Shown here: one piece after another, positions 38,923-49,103 of the stretch
Position numbering within the stretch: position 1 is the first letter of the stretch
How the letters are laid out: the number at the start of each line of letters is the position of its first letter
Notes under the pieces: model-generated
The model's input: only the letters and a program-made list of their open reading frames with translations
What the model was told of the DNA's origin: nothing
Database searches by the model: none
Assembly (NCBI GenBank): GCA_023014485.1
Contig: JAJOZX010000486.1
Location: forward strand, 1,323,501 to 1,387,500
Reading direction: 5' to 3'
Length of the DNA: 64,000 bases
Source: Bathynomus jamesi
Lineage: Eukaryota; Arthropoda; Malacostraca; Isopoda; Cirolanidae
Translations under genes and position numbers: made by a program

Positions 38923-40266
38923 TTGCTCTGGTCAGACACACAGTGGAGGGAGGAGCTTCTTCCAGGCCACCCAGTGCTTGACACCTGCGGCAGACACGGA
39001 ATCACACTGAATCCCGACAAGTTTGTGTTCTGTCAGGACAAGGTTGAATTTGCAGGCTTCGAGATCACATCTGACAGTGTCCGACCCTGTAAAAAATACC
39101 TCAAAGCAATCCTAGAGTTTCCATCTCCAAGAACATCACCGACGTTCGATCATGGTTCGGGCTCATCAACCAGGTGTCGTATGCCTTCAGCATGGCCAAG
39201 AGATGCAGCGTTCCGCCTACTTCTGAAGCCAGGAACACCTTTCAAGTGGGATGACGAATTGGAAACCATCTTCGGAAGATCAAAGGTTCTCATCACAGAA
39301 ATAGAGGAGGGCGTTAAAATTTTTGAGAAAACCAAGCCCACATGCCTCGCCACAGACTGGTCGAAAACAGGCATCGGCTACTGGCTACTTCAGAAACACT
39401 GCACCTGTACACGAGTCGAACCCTTCTGCTGCCATACTGGATGGCGTGTCACATTGGTTGGCAGTAGATTCACTACCTCAGCTGAGTCCCGCTATGCACC
39501 AGTAGAAGGAGAAGCACTTGCTGTCACCGATGCCCTTGACAAGGCGAGGTACTTCGTGCTGGGATGCGAAGACCTAATAATTGCAGTGGACCACAAACCT
39601 CTCCTCAAAGTGTTTGGTGACAGATCCCTAGAGGACATATCTAATACACGCCTCAGAAACTTGAAGGAAAAAACCCTCAGGTACCGCTTCCGGATGATCC
39701 ACGTACCAGGCGCGAAACACAAAGCTGCTGACGGGGTGTCACGATACCCCACTGGCGACCCCATACCACTGACACTCCCCGATGACGTAGCAGCCATCCA
39801 TCAACCATGCGAGGGAACGGCGTTCTTTCCCCCCCCCCCCACCTTCCTAGCCGGCATACGGACATCACTGACAGATGGTAATGGCATGGAAGCCTGCGTC
39901 ATTTCTGCAGCCGCATCAACACTCAACTCGCTGAGCCTGGCATCAGTGACATGGGATCGAGTACGCACCGCCACGACCAGCGATGAAGTCATGAATAGTT
40001 TAGCCAATGTCATAGAGTCCGGCATGCCTGAATCCCGCCATGCACTCCCTGCACAGCTGCGGGAATATCACCAGTTTCGCGACGACCTCCGCACTGTTGA
40101 CGGCGTGGTAATGTACAGGAACCGCACGGTTATCCCGCCGGCCCTCAGGCAAGAAGCTGGCTTCACTCCACTCAGCTCATCAAGGTACTTCATCCATGAT
40201 CTCCAGAGCAGAAGACTCCATTTTCTGGCCTGGCATCACACCAGCCATCACAGCACTACGGGCTAG
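38923..40266 (+). CDS. Gypsy-3 reverse transcriptase end and RNase H
   Basis: 447 residues. HGITLNPDKFVFCQDKVEFAGFEI is the reverse transcriptase palm end; a frame disturbance near 39120 replaces part of the thumb. The RNase H follows: CLATDWSKTGIGYWL (Asp), ESRYAPVEGEALAVTDAL (Glu), IIAVDHKPLLKVFGD (Asp) and GAKHKAADGVSRYP. Then comes a long spacer with poly-Pro from a C run at 39830-39840, and the integrase entry LREYHQFRDDLRTVDGV. Near 40155 the frame changes and integrase continues elsewhere. It has no start of its own; the first codon is internal. Confidence 0.88.
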   Translation: MLWSDTQWREELLPGHPVLDTCGRHGITLNPDKFVFCQDKVEFAGFEITSDSVRPCKKYLKAILEFPSPRTSPTFDHGSGSSTRCRMPSAWPRDAAFRLLLKPGTPFKWDDELETIFGRSKVLITEIEEGVKIFEKTKPTCLATDWSKTGIGYWLLQKHCTCTRVEPFCCHTGWRVTLVGSRFTTSAESRYAPVEGEALAVTDALDKARYFVLGCEDLIIAVDHKPLLKVFGDRSLEDISNTRLRNLKEKTLRYRFRMIHVPGAKHKAADGVSRYPTGDPIPLTLPDDVAAIHQPCEGTAFFPPPPTFLAGIRTSLTDGNGMEACVISAAASTLNSLSLASVTWDRVRTATTSDEVMNSLANVIESGMPESRHALPAQLREYHQFRDDLRTVDGVVMYRNRTVIPPALRQEAGFTPLSSSRYFIHDLQSRRLHFLAWHHTSHHSTTG

Positions 40267-41471
40267 CTGCAACCACTGCAACCGCATGGCACCAACCCAG
40301 CCCAGCGCTCCACCCACTCCACCAACATCACCAGGATACCCCTTCCAGTGCGTCTGCGCGGACTACTTCCACTACAAAGGAGTAAACTACCTGGTCGTGG
40401 TGGACAGATACTCTAACTGGCCAATAGTAGAGAGGTCATCAGATGGTGCTGCTGGACTCATCGCCTGCCTCCGACGGACCTTCGTCACCTTCGGCATCCC
40501 CGACGAACTGGTTTCCGATGGGGGGCCCTGAATTTACCGCAGCAGCCACACGGCAGTTCCTCAAAAACTGGGGCGTACACCACCGACTCTCATCAGTGGC
40601 TTTCCCTCACAGCAACTGTCGGGCAGAAGTTGGTGTCAAGACAACGAAATGCCTAATAACCGACAACACTGGACCAAACGGCGACCTCAACACCGAAAAC
40701 TTTCAACGGGCCATGCTTCAATACAGAAACACGCCGGATAGAGATACAAAACACTCCCTAGCAATGTGTGTATTCGGCCGCCCTATCCGGGACTTCATTC
40801 CAATCCTTCCCGGCCGATATAAACCACACGACACGTGGCGTAAAAACTTGGCCACCCGAGAAGATGCTCTGAGGAACCGCCACATGAGGGGAGCAGAACG
40901 CTGGTCAGAGCACACCAAGAGACTCCCACCACTAGCAGTCGGAGACCTTATACGCATCCAGAACCAGGTCGGTCCACACGCCCGTAAATGGGACAAGACA
41001 GGTGTGGTCATCGAAGTCAGGCAGTTTGACCAGTACGTGGTTAGGGTCGATGGATCTGGGAGGGTAACTGTAAGGAACAGGAAATTCCTTAAAAAATATG
41101 AACCCTTCAGCACACCTGCTCCAAAGATGACCATAGACCAACATTTGAAGAACTTCCTAGCGGTGCCCACCAACAGCCCACCTGCTGCACCACCTACACC
41201 TGCCAGGTCAGCACCAGGACCAAAGACACCCGCTTCACTCCGTAGTCCGACACGGTCCAGCCCACACGTTGAACGCAGGCGCCCGACCCCTGAAGAGACC
41301 ACACACCCCACCCAAGAAGACATGTCAACGCCGCCCATCGACATACTACCATCTGCACCCCCTAGGCCAATGGGTACGGCACCCCAAACTGCAACTCCAC
41401 TAAGACGTTCGAACCGTACCAGACGCCCCCCTACCTGGCATGAAGACTACCATATGAATCAAGAAGAGTAA
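40160..41471 (+). pseudogene. Gypsy-3 integrase
   Basis: Two frames joined near 40525. The first (40196-40531) has the zinc-binding His/Cys region (SLHSAHQG just upstream, SCNHCNRMAP) and QCVCADYFHYKGVNYLVVVD with the first catalytic Asp, then DELVSDGGP with the second. The second (40443-41471, 342 residues) goes on from [18 protein letters not shown] through [15 protein letters not shown] with the Glu, [13 protein letters not shown], and [10 protein letters not shown], then a Pro-rich tail ending [19 protein letters not shown]. An extra base in the G run at 40520-40527 explains the shift. This is the most arthropod-like Gypsy tail in the window. No envelope gene follows. Confidence 0.88.
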
Positions 41472-42064
41472 CCAATCAAGTATGCTTTAAATTAAGGGCA
41501 CTGACAAAATAAGGTTTAGTCTTTATCCGTAAACATACAATTTTTTTTTTTTTTTTGCCATATTATTCTTAATAATCTTCTTTATAAAACTACTGGCTCA
41601 AAGACTTGGGGGAGAGATAGAGTACAGCACACTTTACACTTTACTTACTAAGAACTTTATATTGTGTTCCCAATACAGCTGTAACCTCATTACTGTACTA
41701 TTACTTTTGTCAGGAATACCGTTGTACAACCCTTATTTTAATATACGATTCAATCTCTCGCTGAACTCTCTAATTGTATTGTAATATGTTTGATTGGATA
41801 TAATGCACTGTATAATTCCATAAGTATTTATATTTTAGTTTCTACAGTATCGTATTCATCATGATGTAATAGCAAAGCCTTATGTTCTCATATTACTCTT
41901 AAATAAACTAGTATCTATGTTTTCCTATTAAAGTACTATACTGTATTCACTTGTTTATGTTTTATTCAAGTGATTACTTATTATGCTTATTCCTTTTTCA
42001 GAAGACCGTTGTCATTGTTTGACTTTATATAAATAAATAAATGATTACAAAGAGTTGGTTCTCA
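41472..42064 (+). repeat. Gypsy-3 3' untranslated region and right terminal repeat
   Basis: 41472-41600 is untranslated with a T run at 41542-41556. A purine run GGGGGAGAGA at 41609-41618 is a good polypurine tract, which would place an LTR start near 41618. The part identical to the left end is 41952-42064. Confidence 0.75.
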
Positions 42065-42598
42065 TTTACATATAACCTAAGGTCAGTAAGGAATTCAATT
42101 GTAGATGTTCATAAAATCGGTGACAGTGCAGATTTGATACTCCTGCAAGAGCACTGGCTACCTAAGCAAGAGCTAAAATTCCTCTCTACCATCCATGATG
42201 ACTTTATGTACCATGCGTCATCAGCAGTAGACTTGTCAGATGAATTAATGTACGGTAGGCCTTTTGGTGTTGTTGCTTTCTTAATAAGGAAAAATTTGTC
42301 AAAACATAAAATTTTTAACAAACGATAATATAAGATTGTTAAGTATTGAATTATAAGTGAACAATGATTGCATATTAATTGTAAACTGCTATTTACCATA
42401 CAACAACGGTAGTAATCTAGATGAATACATTGATTTGCTGTACAAAATTAAGTCATTATCAGATAACCCCAAATATTCTTACTGTATAATAATGGGGGAC
42501 TTTAACGAGCATGTGAACTCGGAATTCTTTGTAGAATTGGGTAACATGTGCGAGTCAGCCAAATTAAGTATAAGTGATGTAGATGTATTAGGGGTAAC
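42065..42598 (+). pseudogene. LINE-2 endonuclease, first part
   Basis: Frame 42041-42328 after the terminal repeat reads YNLRSVRNSIVDVHKI and ADLILLQEHWLPKQEL, where LQEHWL is the catalytic Glu motif of AP-like endonucleases, followed by RPFGVVAFLIRKN. A frame change near 42300 leads to frame 42357 onward with LIVNCYLPYNNGSN and CIIMGDFNEHVNS, the Asp/Asn motif. BEL-B copy 2 interrupts at 42598 within the next loop. The enzyme would nick target DNA for reverse transcription. Confidence 0.88.
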
Positions 42599-43190
42599 TG
42601 TTTTTTTTTTTTTTGCGTTCAGAATCCCAGCTGAGCCGTGAACGGCCAAGCTCTGAAGGGCCAGTTTAACCTACAGCCCAAGTTAAGCTAGACTAAAAAC
42701 TTACGGACTTGGAGGTCCTGTTAGGTCCTACTTCAGGGTTGCTGACTCGATGTGGGCCTACCTTAGGCCTCAGTTGCACAAAATTAAGATAAAAAACAAA
42801 AGGGGCACTATTTATGGTCTTTCTAAACCTTGCAACAACAACACAACCAGCACCATTGCACGATGCAACAATCCGTATCTAAACAACCAAACTGAATTGC
42901 AAGAGAGCTCTCTATAAGACCACGCCCTGTAAGTGCCGCACTCAACAAACGAGTAGGCAGGACGCACAGCACCCCAAAAAAATTATGCCACAAAAGTGCC
43001 CATACAATGATGCCACAAGAGCCCAAAAATGCTAGCTCTAAATTATGTGAATTTCTCACTAAACTTACAATTATGAGATGGATATATATACACCTTAACT
43101 TAATATATACAAGCAATGCTGCATCAATTAGCTTAGTCATCATATCGTCTTGGGACAACAATGGCTCTTCCTCTTCTAGATTTTCTAACA
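42599..43190 (-). repeat. BEL-B copy 2 3' LTR
   Basis: 592 bp, bounded by CGGTGGGGAG purines on the coding strand (43191-43200). The AT-rich terminal end is a plain T run instead of the AAT units of copy 1. Confidence 0.93.
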
Positions 43191-45168
43191 CTCCCCACCG
43201 AAGAGGCATTGTTGTCATTACCTTCTGCAAATTTAGCCAAGCCTTCTCCATGGGGCTGTAACTCAAATGTTTCATCTTGACTATCCGTGTTTTTGCTGAT
43301 TTCTAAAGCATAGAGTTTTTGTATAGGTATCTTAAATTTTCCTCCTGAAGTCTTTACCATTGCAGACCTAACTAAATTGTCTTTGCCAACAAACAACTCT
43401 TCAATTATGCCAAGCTTCCAGCATTGCCTTGGTCTTTCATCCCCAATCATTACCACTTCTCCCACCTTGATACAATTTGTATTGGAGCCCTTTACATTGC
43501 CTGATAGGTAATAATTGAGTTCTGGCAAGTATTCCATCTGCCACCTCTTCCATAACTGATCTTGTAGCTCTTCAAGGTACTTGAACCTTCTGGTTAACTC
43601 TCCTTGAGTGCTCTGGATAGGCTGTAAGTCTTCTGGCAAACTGGGGCTTGATGTTAATTGTTTACCACAAAGAAAATGATTTGTTGTAAACAAAAGTGAT
43701 AGGCCTACTGTTCACCATTGCTTCTACTTCATACAAAACAGTGCAGAATTCTTCTTTGCTCAAATGAGCATCAGCTAAAAGTTTCTTTAATGGACACTTT
43801 ACACTTCTCACTAGCCTTTCCCAAAATCTTCCCCACCATGGTGCTCTCTCAACAATAAACTCCCACTGTACCCCTTGGTGTGAAAAGTAGGATTGGAATC
43901 CTTCCTCTTTCAGCAAGGACCAAACTTCTTGGAGTTCCTTTGCAGCCTTTTTGACGGTTTTTGCATTATCCGATATGATTTTATTTGGGAAACCCCTTCT
44001 GTTCACAAACCTTTTAAAGGCCAAAAGAAATACATCACTACTTAAATTGCTTACCAACTCCAAATGGATTGCTTTGGTGGTAGCACATGTGAAAAGACAT
44101 ATATAACCCTTGTTAGACTCCCTCCCCTTGCTCCTACACATATACTGGACCTGCGAAGTCTACTCCCACTACATCAAATGGGGCAGTATAGACACACCGT
44201 TCTCTTGGAAGCGGAGCCACCTTTTCATAATAAGGCTTTGCATTCCAACGCTTGCAAACCACACATTAATGCAAGATCTTTTTTACTACTTATCTAATTT
44301 TGGGAATCCAAAACTGTTGCCTGATCTCTATTATCGTTTCTCTAACTTCAGCATGTAACAACTTATGATGAGTATCCAGGATCAAAAGTTCCACAAAGTG
44401 GCCCCCAGAAGGTAGCAAAATTGAATGTCTTTTCTCCTCTGGAAGCCCAGAAAACTGTAGTTTACCTCCTACTCTCAATAAATCCTGATCCAAAAACACA
44501 TCCAAACCCTTGAGAGCAGAATCTGTTGGCAGGATCTGTAATGGACTGCTGGTGAGCAATTCCCTCTCTTCACCAAATTTTTCCTTCTGCACATATACCA
44601 CCCAGTATTGCCTGGCTTGCTGAATCTCCTTACTCTTCAGAATTACTTCCCTTCTTGTTTCTCCCTTAATGTTGTTTGTAAATCTATATACCCATACTGT
44701 CACTCTTAACAACCTTTTCAGACTGCTAATGTCCTCAAGCCTCAATGTGGGGTCCTGCTGCATAACTTGACAACTGTTCACAGTGCAATTTCTCATCTCA
44801 CTCATCCATTCTTCTTCAGCCTGGCATTCTCGTACAATAGGCTGATTAGAAGGCCAGTTTTCACTTCCAAGTTTTAGCCTCTCTGGCCCATTCCACCACA
44901 AACTTGACTGTGCAAGATCTTTCACTGAAATTCCTCGTGTTGGTAAATCAGCTGGGCTTTGGGTGCCTGGATAATGCTTCCATTGCTTGGGATCTGTGTG
45001 TGCTTGAATTTCCTCCACCCTATTGGCAACAAATGGTTTCCATTTCCTTGCCAGGCTTCTTAACCAGTGCCAAACTATAGTGGAGTCTGTCCAATAATAG
45101 CTTGGAATTTCATAGAGGGCCAAAGACTTTTTGTACTGTAACTGCAAGCCGACTAGCAATAACTGCAC
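43133..45168 (-). pseudogene. BEL-B copy 2 RNase H end and integrase
   Basis: Frames 44290-45168, 43662-44141 and 43133-43693 in order. The first has YYWTDSTIVWHW and SPADLPTRGIS, then HHKLLHAEVRETI from the zinc-binding domain. The next begins near the catalytic core with CLFTCATTKAIHLELV, KIISDNAKTVKK uninterrupted by any MITE, APWWGRFWERLVRSVK with the Glu, and MVNSRPITFVYN. The third gives LTRRFKYLEELQDQLWKRW and the basic end RRYDD* at 43133. About 60 bp just after FVYN, present in copy 1 (SMQDAEPLTPN), are partly missing near 43690. It serves as the empty-site reference for inserts in copy 1. Confidence 0.9.
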
Positions 45169-47291
45169 CCATCAATTCCAACCTTGGAATAGAAAGCCTT
45201 TTCAAAGGTGCTACTCTGCTCTTTGCAGCAACCAAACTGCAACTTACTTCCTCTTTCAATGTGCTTCTTATATAAATAGAAGTTGCATAGGCTTCCTCAC
45301 TTGCATCACAAAAGATGTGCAGCTCCAAATTGTCTGGACTATTGTTCAACTCTCCAAAGTACCATCTTGGGATTTCAATGTCTCCAAGATGTGCCAATTC
45401 TTTGAACCAATATTTCCACCTTACCACCATATGATCAGGTAACTCTTGGTCCCAACCAAGTCCAATTTCCCAGAGGCTCTGAAACCAAATTTTTTACTTT
45501 ATCACAAATGGAGCCAGGAATCCAAGAGGATCAAAGACCTTTGAAGCCAAACTAAAACCTGTACGTTTTGCCCACCTTGTCTCATTCTCAGCCAGCTCTA
45601 CTAAAGATTTCCCATTGAAGGTAAACAAATCCTCTCCTTGCTGCCAAACAATGCCTAGCACCTTTGTGTCTATTGCCCACAACTCCTTAATACCAGAATC
45701 CTCAATATTTCTGCTGCATCAGGTACTACACATTACTGACTCATAAACTGTTGTAATTGAGAATGATTGGTCTGCCATTTTCTAAGCTCCATGCCAGCCT
45801 CCCTCATTATAGCTCTAGCCTCCCTGAATATCTGTTTAGCCATTTCTGTATTATTCATGGAACACAGCAAATCATCAACATAAAAATTTTTCCTTATGTG
45901 TTCAATAGTGTTAGGATAGACTTCAGAATATTTCTTAAAATGGTACTGCATAGTAGCTGCCAACAGAAATGGACTAGAGCTGAGGCCAAACAACACTGAC
46001 TTCATTCTATATGCTTGAACCTTAGGTTCATTTTCCAACAAGTCTTTCGTATCCACCCACAGATACCTTACTGCATCTCTGTCCTCTGGTTTTAACTTTA
46101 TCCGCAAAAAGGCTTGCTTCACATCTGCAGTCAATGCTACTCTACCAAACCTGAATTCTCAGTAACAAGGAAAATAAATCTGCATTTAAATTTGGCCCAG
46201 CATCCAAACAGTCATTCAAGGACACACCACCTTTGTCCTTGGCTGAACCATCAAAAACTACCCTCAGTTTGGTGGTAGTTTTGTCTCGCCGTACCACTGC
46301 ATGGTGTGGCAGATAATGTGCCTCCCGGCTCACCAGCTCACCTTACACCCTTTTAGTATAGCCCTCCTTTACATAGCTCAGGATGGCCTCATTATATTCA
46401 ATTAACAACTCATTTTTTCTCAGCCTGTGCACCGAAGTCTCCAACCTCCTATTAGCTAGCTGAAGGTTTGAACTGGGTTTGCAAGAATCCTTCCAAGGGA
46501 GGCCAACTTCATAGCAACCATCTTTAAACCCAATCCCTTTTTCAAATTGCTCTAAAACATCACTGTTCACTGTACTCGCCTGCTTCTCCTGTTTGTCCTT
46601 TATGCCAATGGATTCAAGTTCCCAAAAGCCTTTCAAATGCCTTTCCACACCATGGCTGTTCTCCTCAATCTTAACAAAAAGAGCTTTAACCTCCATTCCA
46701 TTGCAATAGCTACCATGTAGCATCCAGCCTAGCTTACTTTCAACAGCTACCGGACCTCCAGATGCGCGGACAATATTACCAGTGATGAAGTCCCAATAAT
46801 AGTCAGCTCCAATCAAAAGACTAATATCTTCTGTTCCTTCAAACTTATTATTGCCCAAATTAATTCCTTTAACTTGCAATTCTTGGACACATGCCATATC
46901 TAAACAAGTAGTGACTGGAGCACAAAGTTCCTCAGTCTCTACAGCTTGGACCTTGATAGAGAGACTTTGTCGTAACAACCCCTTAACCAGAACTTCTACC
47001 TTCTTAACTTTGGTTCGGTTTTGAACAGAACCCCCCGAAACCCAGAAATTCTTAAATTTTCCCTCTTAAGTTCTTTAAACTTCAATTTTCTGGAAATTCT
47101 GGTCTTGATAAAGCTACACTGGCTACCACTATCAAAAACACTCTTACCGTAGTTTCTCCATCATTCCCAATTAATAAGGCTGCAGCTGTTTGCAATAATC
47201 CTCTTTTACTTTTACTCCCTTTCAAAGCAGTGGCATGTGCCACTGATGTCTCTACTTCTGGGGTAGGCCTACTTGGAGTGTTTTCACACAA
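45110..47291 (-). pseudogene. BEL-B copy 2 protease, reverse transcriptase and RNase H start
   Basis: In coding order: protease frame 47082-47291, where the bases for FDSGSQ are present but a small deletion just before them shifts the frame; 46343-46978 with the protease-RT linker; 46142-46333 with HHAVVRRDKTTTKLRVVFDGS; 45733-46134 with TADVKQAFLRIKL and an intact FYVDDLLCSMNN; 45494-45682; and RNase H frame 45110-45430 with LHIFCDASEEAYA. The stop and frame change after QQFMSQ and the stop after APFVIK are identical to copy 1. Confidence 0.9.
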
Positions 47292-47297
47292 TAATGG

Positions 47298-48514
47298 CTA
47301 ATGCCGGCCATGGTATTTTTTGCACAAAATTTTAAACTTACAAAACCTTGCTCTGTGACCTTTCAAAAAACATTTAAAACATGCTGTGGACATAGTTACC
47401 CTGTCCTTTCTCTCCTCAAAAGGTAAAGCCTCAGCCACCTCACATTTATATGACTTGTGGTTGCCTTCGCAAAATATGCATTTCTTGATTCCCTTTAATT
47501 TATTCTCAGAGGATGCATGTAGAGCTGACACTGTACCTGGGCTATTCCTTTTTGTAGAAACTTTGGTGCTGTGTCTACCTTTGTCCCCTTGTTTAACATC
47601 CCAACTCAATTCCCTCTAGTCTTGCTAATTCTGTGCCTAAAAGACTTAACATCTGCTGAAGGGGGATGTACACATGTTCTGTAGAGTGTCCCCTACTTAA
47701 TTCAAGCAAAATTGAACTAGGCAATTTAGACTCCAGTATAGTGACCAACATTATACCATACCTTTCCATTCCTACACCCAAGTTGTCCAGGGACCTAGTT
47801 CTAACTTCAAATTCATCATATAACTGCCATAACTCCTTGACACTATTGGGATTATTAACAGGACGTATAGCTAAAAGTTCGCGGAAGTGGCTTTTAATTA
47901 AGATCTCTGGCTTACCAAACCGTTTCTTTAATATATCCCAAGCCACATTATAATTAGCCTCTGTTAATGCTAATCCTGCTATTGTCTTTGCTGCCTCCCC
48001 TTCCAAGAGGGACTGCAAATAATTAAACTTCTCCACCGCGCTTAACACTTGACTAGAATGAACTGCTGATTGAAAACTGTCTGCCCATCCTTGCCATTCC
48101 TGAATACTCCCAGAAAATGTTTTGAGTACAAGCCTCGGTAATTGAGCTGCAGATCTGTTAACCTTAACTTCACAAACACCATTTGTTGAGGGTTATCTCA
48201 TTATTAAACCTGGTCTCTAACTGTACTGAGCTGCTAAACTCTTTTGCTCGGTGGCATACTTTAATTATATCATCAATAATCTCATCAAAGTAAATTATGC
48301 TATTTTCTATTTCATCCTCTTCTATAAGAGCCTCAATTTTAACATTTACTTCGCTTAGAGCAACCTTTTTAGTTTCTAATATGGAAAGCTGCGCAGTCAC
48401 TAAGCTTAAATCCTCTTGCTCTATGGTAGAATCTATAGTGGCAATGACCTTTATAATTAGACCTTTGTAGGCGCTTCTCCTTTTTTTAAACTTGTTCAAT
48501 TCAGCTGCACTCAT
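47298..48514 (-). pseudogene. BEL-B copy 2 gag and nucleocapsid
   Basis: The start at ATG 48514 reads MSAAELNKFKKRRSAYKG as in copy 1. The frame is lost near 48185, regained by 48048 (FNYLQSLLEGEA, KKRFGKPEILIKS, VYIPLQQMLSLLG) and lost again near 47600; frame 47298-47609 has zinc motifs CIFCEGNHKSYKC and CFKCFLKGHRARFC, with TMSTACF intact. It lacks the MITE and the LARD-C insertion of copy 1 and gives the uninterrupted order. Gag would form the particle that contains element RNA. Confidence 0.9.
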
Positions 48515-49103
48515 CTTCAATGCAAACAACAATTGGGCTCAATGCCAAATAAGCTGAATTGGCAAAAATACTTAACCAAACTGATCAAACGCAAATTTTG
48601 CGTTTTTCAAATAAACTGAATTGCTGGGTGGGGTACTGACCAACCACCCGTATGGAATACCAAATTTTCCACCCAAGTAACTGGCGCACCAAAGTCTGCA
48701 ACCTTCGCCTACGAACAGTGGCGGTTCCTCATATGGGCAATATGGGCAGCCGCACAGGGCGGCATTTGTGGAGGGGCGGCATGAGCGCCTGCAAAAAAAA
48801 TAAAAATAAGAATAAATAAATAAAGAAATAAATAAAAATAAAAAATAAAATAAAATAAATAATAAAAGATCAATAAATATATTTTTATTAATAAAAAACC
48901 ATCTATTGCATTTTCCATAAACCTTCCCATAAAAGACCTAAACAATGCAAAATGCTTCCAGATTAATATTATTGGGAATAAAGGCCCATACTTTAACATA
49001 TGTAATGTTATTTTTCTGGGTTTGGTTAAATAGTGAAATGTATATTATTTATTACAGAACGAATCTTCACACTAAGCCACTAAGGTCTGTCAAATAACCG
49101 CAA

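Larger units (their letters stand above)
32393..42064 (+). mobile_element. Gypsy-3: Ty3/Gypsy retrotransposon within LINE-2, interrupted by hAT-1
   Basis: Identical 113-bp terminal repeats (32393-32505, 41952-42064) begin TGTTTATG and end GGTTCTCA, flanked by TTTA (32389-32392, 42065-42068). Inside are gag with zinc knuckles, a DTG protease, reverse transcriptase, RNase H and integrase on the plus strand. Alternatively the true LTR is about 450 bp (starting near 41618 after a purine run GGGGGAGAGA at 41609) and the left one is truncated to its last 113 bp. hAT-1 (34651-38697) interrupts reverse transcriptase. Confidence 0.82.

Noticed and set aside
41472..41951. An envelope gene for Gypsy-3
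   Set aside because: The space after integrase is only about 480 bp and has no frame with signal peptide or membrane segment.
48709..48999. A hydrophobic 96-residue minus frame rich in Leu/Ile/Phe
   Set aside because: It is a translation of the AAAT low-complexity tract near the left end of hAT-2.
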